Shown here: positions 1 through 5,219 of the stretch, in pieces
How the letters are laid out: each line of letters starts with the position of its first letter
How positions within the stretch are numbered: the stretch's first letter is position 1
DNA from: Streptomyces violaceus
GTDB taxonomy: Bacteria > Actinomycetota > Actinomycetes > Streptomycetales > Streptomycetaceae
Assembly: GCA_000715635.1 (NCBI GenBank)
Contig: KL569113.1
Span: forward strand, 13,506 to 19,071
Reading direction: 5' to 3'
DNA length: 5,566 nt
Program-made: the position numbers and the translations under genes
Notes under the pieces: generated by a model
Told to the model about the DNA's origin: nothing
The model's database searches: none
Seen by the model: the letters and a program-made list of their open reading frames with translations, nothing else

Positions 1-1113
1 ATCTTCGCCCGTCAGGACCACCCCGGCCGCATCACCACCACGACCGACCTCGACCGGGCGGTGGACGGCGCGGACGCGGTGCTCCTCCAACTCCGCGTGG
101 GCGGTCAGGCGGCCCGCGAACAGGACGAGACCTGGCCCCTCGACTGCGGCTGCGTGGGCCAGGAGACCACGGGCGCCGGCGGCCTGGCGAAGGCCCTGCG
201 CACGGTCCCGGTCGTCCTCGACATCGCGGACCGCGTACGCCGCACGAACCCGGACGCCTGGATCATCGACTTCACGAACCCGGTCGGCATCGTGACCCGC
301 GCCCTGCTCGAGGCGGGCCACAAGGCGGTCGGCCTGTGCAACGTGGCGATCGGCCTCCAGCGCAAGTTCGCGGCCCTGCTGGGCGTGGAGCCCCCCGAGG
401 TCCACCTGGACCACGTGGGCCTCAACCACCTCACCTGGGAGACGGGCGTACGCGTCGGCGGCCCCGAAGCCGAAGACGTCCTGCCCGGACTCCTGACGGA
501 CCACGGCGACACGATCGCGAGCGACCTGCGCCTCCCACCCGCTCTGCTGAACAATCTGGGCGTGATCCCGTCGTACTACCTGCGCTACTACTACGCGCAC
601 GACGAGGTCGTACGAGAACTGCGGACGAAACCGTCGCGAGCGGCCGAAGTGGCGGCGATGGAACGGGAGCTGCTGACGATGTACGCGGACCCGGCCCTGG
701 ACGAGAAGCCGGAGCTGCTCGCCAAGCGGGGCGGTGCGTACTACTCGGAGGCGGCGGTGGACCTGGCGGCGGCCCTGCTGGGCGGTGGCGGCACGCCGTA
801 CCAGGTGGTGAACACGTACAACCGGGGCACGCTCCCCTTCCTCCCCGACGACGCGGTGATCGAGGTGCAGGCGGCGGTGGGCGCCAAGGGCGCGTCCCCT
901 CTCCCCGTCGCCCCGGTGGACCCCCTCTACGCGGGCCTGATGGCGAATGTGACGGCGTACGAGCACCTGGCCCTGGAGGCGGCCCTGCACGGCGGCCGCA
1001 CGCGCGTCTTCCAGGCCCTCCTCTCCCACCCCCTCATCGGCCAGTACGAGTACGCCGAGGCGCTCACGGACCGGCTGATCGCACACAACCGGGAGCACCT
1101 CGCGTGGGCCTGA
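1..1113 (+). CDS. GH4 6-phospho-glycosidase (6-phospho-beta-glucosidase type), 5'-truncated by window edge
   Basis: A cytoplasmic family 4 glycoside hydrolase, which cleaves phosphorylated disaccharides by an NAD+- and Mn2+-dependent redox-elimination route. The frame is open from base 1; 370 residues remain and roughly 60 N-terminal residues, including the Rossmann NAD-binding glycine motif, lie outside the window. Family motifs in order (window numbering): QLRVGG at 30-35, DETWP...GQETTGAGG at 42-61, FTNPVG at 91-96, GLCNV at 111-115 with the metal-ligand Cys113, LDHVGLNHLTW at 136-146 with the metal-ligand His143, then IPSYYLRYYY and RGGAYYSEAA. The C-terminal helical part is complete, ending in HPLIGQYEYAEAL. 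Its stop overlaps the downstream kinase start by 10 bases, implying translational coupling. The phospho-beta-glucosidase subgroup fits best from motif wording. The exact sugar (cellobiose-P, chitobiose-P or another) cannot be fixed from sequence. The protein is not decayed; it is only cut by the edge. Confidence 0.93.
   Translation: MFARQDHPGRITTTTDLDRAVDGADAVLLQLRVGGQAAREQDETWPLDCGCVGQETTGAGGLAKALRTVPVVLDIADRVRRTNPDAWIIDFTNPVGIVTRALLEAGHKAVGLCNVAIGLQRKFAALLGVEPPEVHLDHVGLNHLTWETGVRVGGPEAEDVLPGLLTDHGDTIASDLRLPPALLNNLGVIPSYYLRYYYAHDEVVRELRTKPSRAAEVAAMERELLTMYADPALDEKPELLAKRGGAYYSEAAVDLAAALLGGGGTPYQVVNTYNRGTLPFLPDDAVIEVQAAVGAKGASPLPVAPVDPLYAGLMANVTAYEHLALEAALHGGRTRVFQALLSHPLIGQYEYAEALTDRLIAHNREHLAWA
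1091..1095 (+). promoter_or_regulatory. Ribosome binding site of the kinase gene
   Basis: GGGAG lies 8 bases upstream of the GTG at 1104, inside the last codons of the upstream GH4 gene. It decides the start: the frame is open far upstream, but this GTG is the only candidate that has a ribosome binding site and places the conserved VLAIDAG strand at residue 7. Confidence 0.7.
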
Positions 1114-2075
1114 CCGCATCCGTCCTCGCCATCGACGCCGGCAACAGCAAGACGGACGTAGCGATCGTGACGGCGGACGGAGAAGTCCTGGCCACGGCAC
1201 GCGGGGCCGGCTTCCGCCCACCCGCGGTAGGCCTGGACACGGCCATGAACACCCTCGCCGACACGGTCACCCAGGCCCTCACCACCGCAGGCCTCACCTC
1301 CGTCACACACGTCTCGGCATGCCTCGCCAACGCCGACTTCCCCGTCGAGGAGGACCAGTTGGCGACGGCGCTGCACGCACGCGCCTGGGGCACCACGGTG
1401 ACGGTCCGCAACGACACGTTCGCGATCCTGCGCGCGGGGGTGACGGAACCCCGGGGCGTCGCCGTCGTCTGCGGCGCCGGCATCAACTGTGTGGGCATGC
1501 ACCCCGACGGCCGCACGGCCCGTTTCCCGGCCCTCGGCAGGGTCTCGGGCGACTGGGGCGGCGGCTGGGGACTCTCGGAGGAGGCGATGTGGAATGCGTC
1601 ACGTGCGGAGGACGGCCGCGGGCCTGCCACAGCCCTGTCCCGGACCCTCCCCGCCCACTTCGGTCTCCCCTCCATGTACGCGCTCATCGAGGCGCTGCAC
1701 CTGGGCCAGGTAGCGCAATCCCGCCGCCACGAACTGACGCCGGTCCTCTTCGCGACGGCGGCGGACGGCGACACCATCGCCCGCATGATCGTCGACCGTC
1801 AGGCCGAGGAGGTGGTCTCCATGGCCGTGGTGGCCCTCACCCGCCTCGACCTCGTGGACGAACCGACGCCGGTCCTCCTGGGCGGCGGCGTCCTGGCGGC
1901 CGAGCACCCCCAACTGAACACCATGATCCAGAACTTGCTGGCCGACCAGGCCCCCAAGGCGATCCCGCAGGTGGTCACGGCCAGCCCCGTCCTCGGCGCG
2001 GCCCTGCTCGGGCTGGACAGAGTGGGAGCGAGGGAGGGGGCGCAGGGGCGGTTGCGGGCGCATTTCGGGGTGTGA
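1104..2075 (+). CDS. BadF/BadG/BcrA/BcrD-type sugar kinase (N-acetylglucosamine kinase-like)
   Basis: A 323-residue cytoplasmic ASKHA-fold kinase, the usual length for the single-domain NAGK-like branch of the BadF/BcrAD family, which transfers ATP phosphate to a sugar such as N-acetylglucosamine. Visible motifs: phosphate-1 loop DAGNSKTD at 11-18; VRNDTFAILRAG at 101-112 with Asp104 as probable catalytic base; phosphate-2 GAGINCVG at 124-131; GDWGGGWGLSEEA at 149-161; adenosine-site LLGGGVLAA at 258-266; and a closing ASPVLGAALLG helix at 293-303. The start is GTG 1104, preceded by GGGAG. Frame extension upstream is only a shadow of the GH4 gene. The 10-base overlap with GH4 indicates one operon, so the kinase likely phosphorylates the disaccharide before cleavage or the monosaccharide released by it. 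Regulators and transporter genes probably lie upstream, outside the window. Substrate is inferred only at family level. Confidence 0.9.
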   Translation: MGLTASVLAIDAGNSKTDVAIVTADGEVLATARGAGFRPPAVGLDTAMNTLADTVTQALTTAGLTSVTHVSACLANADFPVEEDQLATALHARAWGTTVTVRNDTFAILRAGVTEPRGVAVVCGAGINCVGMHPDGRTARFPALGRVSGDWGGGWGLSEEAMWNASRAEDGRGPATALSRTLPAHFGLPSMYALIEALHLGQVAQSRRHELTPVLFATAADGDTIARMIVDRQAEEVVSMAVVALTRLDLVDEPTPVLLGGGVLAAEHPQLNTMIQNLLADQAPKAIPQVVTASPVLGAALLGLDRVGAREGAQGRLRAHFGV

Positions 2076-2123
2076 GACGGGGCTGGGCGGGCGGGCGCTC
2101 GAACAGCCTCCGTGGACGGGCGC

Positions 2124-2152
2124 TGTGACTGGGGTACCCGCGGGCGCATACT
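2124..2152 (+). promoter_or_regulatory. Sigma70/HrdB-like promoter, probably giving a leaderless transcript
   Basis: TGTGAC (2124-2129) and CATACT (2147-2152) are separated by 17 bases and resemble the TTGACN/TANNNT consensus of the streptomycete housekeeping sigma factor. The -10 box ends 6 bases before the ATG at 2159, so transcription should start at or next to the start codon. The only purine-rich stretch (GAGG, 2153-2156) is too close to the ATG for normal Shine-Dalgarno use, which supports leaderless initiation. Confidence 0.5.
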
Positions 2153-2158
2153 GAGGCA

Positions 2159-2380
2159 ATGACAAAGCCTTCCGCGAAGCGTCACCTGCCCACCAGCCCC
2201 TTCAAACCCCCGGTCGTGCCGGCTCCCAAGCACTTCGCCGTCGGAGACCAGGTCAACCACGACATCTACGGTCTCGGCCGGGTGATCGGCATCGAGGAGG
2301 GAATCGCGGCGCTCGTGAATTTCGGCGGCTCGGTGGAACAGCGGATCCTGAGCCCGTACGCGAAGATGACCAAGCTCTAG
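2159..2380 (+). CDS. Small SH3/Tudor-like protein (UvrD C-terminal / CarD-like fold)
   Basis: A 73-residue protein with a basic, proline-rich N-terminal tail (residues 1-25, several Lys and Pro) followed by a compact domain: FAVGDQVNHDIYGLGRV (26-42), then IGIEEGIAALVNF (43-55) and EQRILSPYAKMTKL at the end. The order V-GD-V-H-YGLG-V, a beta pair ending VNFG, then a hydrophobic Leu-Ser-Tyr-Ala tail is the signature of the Tudor/SH3-like module at the C-terminus of UvrD/PcrA helicases and of CarD-type RNA polymerase-binding domains. Such modules bind RNA polymerase or nucleic acid, so a transcription- or repair-related accessory role is plausible but inferred. It stands alone after an 83-base gap from the kinase and has its own promoter. 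Small proteins of this kind are, to my knowledge, often annotated as ATP-binding in streptomycetes without functional proof; no nucleotide-binding motif is visible here. Confidence 0.8.
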   Translation: MTKPSAKRHLPTSPFKPPVVPAPKHFAVGDQVNHDIYGLGRVIGIEEGIAALVNFGGSVEQRILSPYAKMTKL

Positions 2381-2797
2381 GACCGCAGTACCCGCTCACC
2401 GCACGCCAGGTCCCAACGGGGGGCTTGGATTCAAAGGGAGACCTCTCATCGACCTGACCTCGCCGTTCTCCGCTCCGGACGGACCGCCCCACTGCCCTGC
2501 CACAGCATCGCCCCCGCCGGCCAGGAACCCCTTCCAGGCCCCGGACTTCGGAGAGGACGAGCCCTCCGTGTCCGAGGACGGGCAGTGACCCGCCACACAT
2601 AAACACAGGCGAACGGCCCCCGAAGTCGCTGGGCGAGATCTTCCTGCCGGACTGCGCCCAGCGGCTTGACGTGGCGGCGGCATTTCGCGCGGCCGATAGT
2701 GAAACACCAGGTCAGAGACCCGGCCCGCGAGAAGGCGTCCGTGCCGTGCCGCTCTCCACAGGGGACGTCTCGGACGGGGCGATCTCCCGCTCAACAC
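2381..2797. other. Intergenic/decayed stretch with no supported gene
   Basis: No convincing gene is visible. One plus-strand frame, 2451-2588, reads 45 protein-like residues from DLTSPFSAPDG to a TGA. It sits behind a good Shine-Dalgarno-like AAGGGAGA (2433-2440), but the codon at start distance is ATC (2448), with no ATG, GTG or TTG nearby. A second frame, about 2614-2802, reads KSLGEIFLPDCAQRLDVAAA and onward but also lacks a start with a ribosome site. Both may be remains of genes. One copy of the 17-bp repeat shared with 5060-5076 lies at 2707-2723. Confidence 0.5.
2707..2723 (+). repeat. 17-bp direct repeat, copy 1
   Basis: CCAGGTCAGAGACCCGG is exactly repeated at 5060-5076 in the same orientation. 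Each copy is itself a small imperfect hairpin (CCxGGTC, loop AGA, GACCxGG). Flanking bases differ on both sides, so the match is confined to this segment. Confidence 0.75.
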
Positions 2798-2818
2798 GCT
2801 GAAGAGACGCGCTTCAGC
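2798..2818 (-). terminator. Hairpin downstream of the minus-strand membrane-protein gene
   Basis: A perfect 7-bp inverted repeat, GCTGAAG / CTTCAGC, with a 7-base loop starts 17 bases beyond the stop codon of the gene ending at 2836. There is no T-tract after it on the minus strand. Streptomycete terminators often lack one, so it is a plausible but unproven terminator. Confidence 0.4.
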
Positions 2819-2835
2819 CCGGATGAAGACGCCGA

Positions 2836-3561
2836 CTATGGGAGCAAGTAGGTCGTACAGGCTGGCCCCCGCTGTGTGCGAGTTTCACACTCGTCCTCGG
2901 TCCCGTCACCGGCGTTGAGGGCGATGATGTGGATGGCCCCTGCCTGTGGCGGGGGCGAGAGGGGAATGCTGACCCGCTGCTCGACCACGCCCCTGTCGTT
3001 CGGCCTGAGGGAGCTTGAGTAGAGGTCGACGCTGTCGTCGACCGGCTCGCCGTCAGCCGTCTCGGCGGCTACGTAGACGCCGATACTCGACCACGTTTCG
3101 ACACCGTCGGCGCGAATGTCGAAGCTCAGTCGCAGAGAAGGCCGAGAACCGTCGACCCTGACATCCGTGATGCTCGGCCGCCCGTTGCCCCCGGCGGCCT
3201 TGGCCGCGCCGATGACCGCCACGCTCAGCGCCACCATGTAGAAGACCACACCGAGAATAAGCACAGCGGTCTCCCACAGATTGCCCCGCCGTGTGGGGTG
3301 AATGAGCAGAGCCACGATGCTGCACACGATGGCGACGATGGCGCAGAGCGAGGCCACATAGATCGGCCACGACTCGTTGTTGAGCGCCACGAAAACAAAC
3401 TCACTGCGGAGCCCGAGTGCGGTCATGACTCCCGTGACGGCGACGAGGGCGCCGGCGAGGATTCTGGCAACGTCGTCCAAGCGCTTTCCGATGCCGGCCT
3501 GGATCATTTCGGATGTCGGGTCAGGTGCGGGGTCCCTGCCAGGGTTCTGCACCCCACTCAT
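2836..3561 (-). CDS. Orphan membrane protein, three helices plus exported C-terminal domain
   Basis: I do not recognise this 241-residue protein. It has a short acidic/polar N-terminus (1-30) and three hydrophobic segments at about 32-51, 66-87 and 97-119. The HPTRRGN loop between helices 2 and 3 is positively charged, so the positive-inside rule puts that loop and the N-terminus in the cytoplasm and the C-terminus outside. Residues 128-241 alternate hydrophobic and polar residues (SLRLSFDIRADG, SSIGVYVAAET, EQRVSIPLSPP, AIHIIALNAGDG), typical of a beta-sandwich. Two cysteines near the end (225 and 235) could form a disulfide if exported. The start ATG at 3561 is well supported by AAGGAG six bases upstream. 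It appears monocistronic, with a hairpin just past its stop. Composition is somewhat less GC-rich than the sugar operon. It sits in accessory DNA beside an integrase remnant; a sensor or surface role would be speculation. Confidence 0.82.
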   Translation of the reverse strand: MSGVQNPGRDPAPDPTSEMIQAGIGKRLDDVARILAGALVAVTGVMTALGLRSEFVFVALNNESWPIYVASLCAIVAIVCSIVALLIHPTRRGNLWETAVLILGVVFYMVALSVAVIGAAKAAGGNGRPSITDVRVDGSRPSLRLSFDIRADGVETWSSIGVYVAAETADGEPVDDSVDLYSSSLRPNDRGVVEQRVSIPLSPPPQAGAIHIIALNAGDGTEDECETRTQRGPACTTYLLP

Positions 3562-3567
3562 GCCACA

Positions 3568-3573
3568 CTCCTT
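3568..3573 (-). promoter_or_regulatory. Ribosome binding site of the membrane-protein gene
   Basis: On the minus strand AAGGAG precedes the ATG (3561-3559) by 6 bases, a near-ideal Shine-Dalgarno that fixes the start codon. Confidence 0.75.
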
Positions 3574-3679
3574 GCCGCCGGCTCGAGGCAGTCAATGGAC
3601 GCGCCGGGCGCCCGAGCGTACAGCGCCGCATTCGTGCAGGAACGCCAAAGAGGCGCGGGCCAGAGCGTGTCTCTTTGAT

Positions 3680-3892
3680 GTGTTGAGCGGTTGGTCCGAT
3701 GTTCCCCGGCCCACACGAGATCGCAGCGCAACGCCGCGGCACGATGGCCCGGCGCGGTGCGAGGAACCCTCGGCCGGGGCCGAAGACGCAGCGGATGCGC
3801 TGTCGCTTGCCGAGGCTCTACTGAACTACATCTACGTCTTCACAGCCAAGTACGAGGAATTTCAGAACCGTAGGCAGGCGTCAGCAAACTGA
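3680..3892 (+). pseudogene. Possible C-terminal remnant of an unidentified protein
   Basis: Only the end looks like real protein: from 3761 the frame reads EEPSAGAEDAADALSLAEAL, then LLNYIYVFTAKYEEFQNRR and a short polar tail to TGA at 3890-3892. This is a strongly patterned amphipathic/hydrophobic helix of the sort that closes some DUF4145-like or other helical accessory proteins, a weak resemblance only. Nothing upstream in this frame reads as a matching protein. The nearest possible starts (GTG 3680, TTG 3683) lack a ribosome binding site, and further upstream the frame is antisense to the membrane-protein gene. The simplest view is a truncated gene whose 5' part was lost. It may equally be a chance open frame. 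It lies 47 bases upstream of the small ORF at 3940 on the same strand. Confidence 0.3.
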
Positions 3893-3929
3893 GTTCTGAC
3901 ATCCACGGCTGACATCAACGACGCCGGAC

Positions 3930-3934
3930 GAGGG
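3930..3934 (+). promoter_or_regulatory. Ribosome binding site of the 50-aa ORF
   Basis: GAGGG lies 5 bases before the ATG at 3940. This is the main evidence that the short frame downstream is translated. Confidence 0.5.
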
Positions 3935-3939
3935 CATAC

Positions 3940-4092
3940 ATGAGCGACTCTGTCCGGCCGTCGCACCAGTCGACGGCCGCAGCCGGAGCAGTCTCGGATC
4001 GAACTCCTAAAGCGGGTGTCGCGGATATATCAGGGCTGATACAGCAGTACGAGGGAGCGCGTCAGCTTCGCTTGCAGACGACCGAGATCTAG
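3940..4092 (+). CDS. Small ORF, 50 aa, unknown function
   Basis: An unrecognised 50-residue frame, MSDSVRPSHQ at the start and QLRLQTTEI at the end, with ATG start, a good GAGGG ribosome site and TAG stop. The first half is Ser/Ala/Gly/Thr-rich and probably disordered. The second half (ADISGLIQQYEGARQLRL, about residues 28-45) could form one amphipathic helix. There is no hydrophobic span or cysteine, so a secreted or membrane peptide is unlikely. About two thirds of its codons end in G or C, lower than the sugar operon but like its surroundings. It converges on the minus-strand gene at 4089-4586, and the two stop codons share the palindrome CTAG. It could be a genuine small protein or the retained 5' end of a longer gene cut off at this point. 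Confidence 0.45.
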   Translation: MSDSVRPSHQSTAAAGAVSDRTPKAGVADISGLIQQYEGARQLRLQTTEI

Positions 4093-4586
4093 GAAATCCC
4101 TCTACCGGCAATGAGACCCATGGGAGGTATTTTTCTGTCTACTCGCGATTTCACAACCCTCCCATTTGAGAGCCGAACACGTATTTGATATTCAAGCTTG
4201 TCGCGGCGCGCGATTTTCGAGACCGCCACCCAGACTTCAACGGTTTCATCTGGGCGCAACCGAAATGGCGGAGGCCTCTCTGTGCTCATGTAGTCATAGC
4301 GAGGCTGCGTCTCAAACCAGAGATGTGTGACCTCCAGCTCTCGTTGCGGTGAAAGATTGGTCATCTTGATGAAAAAGTGCTCTGGGGATGGCTCGATTGC
4401 ACCATCAGCGGACCCCACGCCTGTAACAGGGGGCGAAGCAGTAATTGGCATACTGGCATTGGGAGCCGGTCTGACGAAATATCCACGGTGAACCGTAACC
4501 CTAAGCTTCCGTCGACGCTGGTGGAAAGCCCTACCCAGACTGAGGAGCACGCTGACGCCTTTGACTGTCAAGCTGACAGGTTCCAT
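4089..4586 (-). CDS. Conserved-type hypothetical protein, 165 aa, low-GC, probable beta-sandwich
   Basis: Function unknown. An N-terminal helix (about 3-22, VSLTVKGVSVLLSLGRAF) is followed by a basic stretch HQRRRKLRV, then an apparently all-beta domain: VTVHRGYFV (30-38), a polar loop 40-69, FFIKMTNLSPQRELEVTHLW (71-90), RPPPFRLRPDETVEVWVAV (104-122), and VRLSNGRVVKSR (137-148) with IPPMG (153-157). The pattern of Phe-Phe-hydrophobic-Thr-Asn, a Trp-containing strand, Arg-Pro-x-Pro-x-Arg-Leu and Leu-Ser-Asn-Gly resembles actinobacterial hypothetical proteins with an Ig-like fold that I know only as uncharacterised. Composition is clearly lower in GC than the left genes (27 of 60 bases G/C at 4141-4200), suggesting transfer. 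No good Shine-Dalgarno precedes ATG 4586; a GTG at residue 13, preceded by AAAGG, is an alternative start that would remove most of the helix. Confidence 0.75.
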   Translation of the reverse strand: MEPVSLTVKGVSVLLSLGRAFHQRRRKLRVTVHRGYFVRPAPNASMPITASPPVTGVGSADGAIEPSPEHFFIKMTNLSPQRELEVTHLWFETQPRYDYMSTERPPPFRLRPDETVEVWVAVSKIARRDKLEYQIRVRLSNGRVVKSRVDRKIPPMGLIAGRGIS

Positions 4587-4895
4587 GAGGAAGCATTACC
4601 ACAGGCCTCGGCTGGTGGGCCACAGGCCGACCAGATCATCGGTACGCCAGCGAGAGCCCGCGCCTTGGCTCACTGACTGGTTGCCCGGCACAGCGCACCA
4701 AGGGCCCCTCCTGCACCGTCCATTAGCTAGCGCGGCCTGTCTCAGCCCGTAAAGCCAGCGGGCGGACGCCGTCGGCGTTCACGACCGTTCATCCAGGCCC
4801 CTAGCCAGGCCCGAAACGGAGTCCCGAGAGCTACAGATCAGAAGCGGAGCCATGGAGTGCACTCTGCGACCGCACCACAAGCGCACCAGATCGAG
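4587..4895. other. Intergenic stretch without a supported gene
   Basis: Short open frames occur on both strands, but none combines a start, a ribosome site and protein-like sequence. The minus-strand frame running through it is a read-through from the integrase/tRNA remnant. A small GACGCC-GTC-GGCGTT hairpin occurs near 4767-4782. The segment GAGCTACAGATCAGAAGC (4828-4845) resembles sequence I associate with streptomycete integrase-flanking regions, a recollection rather than a proof. Confidence 0.4.
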
Positions 4896-4922
4896 CGGGG
4901 AACAGCGGGGAATCACGGGGAA
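4896..4922 (+). repeat. Three CGGGGAA direct repeats at 10-bp spacing
   Basis: CGGGGAA begins at 4896, 4906 and 4916, so the three copies fall on one face of the helix. An inverted copy, CTGTTCCCC at 4954-4962, is the exact reverse complement of GGGGAACAG at 4897-4905. The cluster lies about 70-100 bases from the tRNA-Gly half, a position where tyrosine-integrase elements often carry arm-type or accessory-protein binding sites. That role is inferred. Confidence 0.6.
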
Positions 4923-4960
4923 AGCCGCCATGTCCGACGAGGTCCCTCCTAGGCTGTTCC

Positions 4961-4970
4961 CCCAGGTCAG
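4961..4970 (+). repeat. 10-bp direct repeat flanking the tRNA remnant
   Basis: CCCAGGTCAG recurs at 5059-5068, 98 bases away on the other side of the tRNA-Gly half. Its last nine bases also begin the repeat at 2707. Confidence 0.5.
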
Positions 4971-4994
4971 CCCCCGGACCGACCACAAATGACC

Positions 4995-5049
4995 GCAGCT
5001 TCCCGAGCTGAGCGCGCGAGTTCGATTCTCGTCACCCGAACCCGCTCCA
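4995..5049 (+). other. 3' half of tRNA-Gly(CCC), probable attachment-site remnant
   Basis: The segment reads as a tRNA from the anticodon arm to the CCA end. The anticodon stem is GCAGC/GCTGA (four pairs plus one mismatch), enclosing loop TTCCCGA with anticodon CCC. A short variable region follows, then a T-arm GCGAG-TTCGATT-CTCGT with the invariant TTCGATT loop, then acceptor-like CACCCG and CTCCA. The 5' acceptor strand and D-arm are absent upstream, so it cannot fold as a tRNA. The acceptor end contains an extra AACCCG, making a tandem ACCCGA/ACCCGC. A tRNA 3' half facing a convergent integrase gene is the usual layout at attP of actinobacterial integrative elements, where the element restores the tRNA 3' end on integration. 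Confidence 0.75.
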
Positions 5050-5056
5050 CGACTAA

Positions 5057-5084
5057 GGCCCAGGTCAGAGACCCGGTCCTTTTT
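5057..5084 (+). terminator. Rho-independent-type terminator after the tRNA-Gly half
   Basis: A stem of 5057-5066 with 5070-5079 (8 of 10 pairs, loop AGA) is followed by five T (5080-5084). Its position just past the tRNA CCA end fits a tRNA terminator carried along in the attachment region. Confidence 0.55.
5060..5076 (+). repeat. 17-bp direct repeat, copy 2
   Basis: This is identical to 2707-2723. This copy forms most of the hairpin of the terminator next to the tRNA-Gly half. Confidence 0.75.
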
Positions 5085-5219
5085 GCACAGGGCACACGCT
5101 CTCCACGCGGTCCGGTGCCACCCAGAAGGACACGATGGTGCGAGTTGGGCAGTCCTCGGAGAAGCCGCCAAGAGGCGCTCGGGCACGAATCTGGCACGCG
5201 ACCACTGATCACGACGGAC

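Noticed and set aside
336..1103. Upstream extension of the kinase frame to give a 579-aa protein
   Set aside because: The sequence before GTG 1104 is low-complexity Arg/Gly/Pro-rich shadow of the GH4 gene; the kinase family starts at the VLAIDAG strand.
927..2260. Several long minus-strand frames opposite the sugar genes
   Set aside because: They are typical high-GC antisense shadows with no ribosome sites or recognisable domains, opposite two well-identified genes.
2666..2851. Plus-strand 61-aa frame starting at TTG
   Set aside because: It has no ribosome site, a TTG start, Arg/Ser/Pro-rich composition, and overlaps the end of the supported minus-strand gene.
3298..3678. Plus-strand frame opposite the membrane-protein start
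   Set aside because: It is antisense to a gene with strong start signals and is rich in charged low-complexity residues typical of shadows.
3521..3742. CGPGNIGPTAQHI on the minus strand as a transposase (IS1380-like) scrap
   Set aside because: The likeness to the RPGN...DHI segment of such transposases is only a few residues; no flanking motifs, inverted repeats or target duplications are visible.
4377..4752. Two short plus-strand frames opposite and beyond the 165-aa gene
   Set aside because: There is no ribosome site or protein-like pattern; the first is antisense to the 165-aa gene.
4896..4922. CRISPR array
   Set aside because: The repeat unit is only 7 bases with 3-base gaps; there are no spacers and no cas genes.
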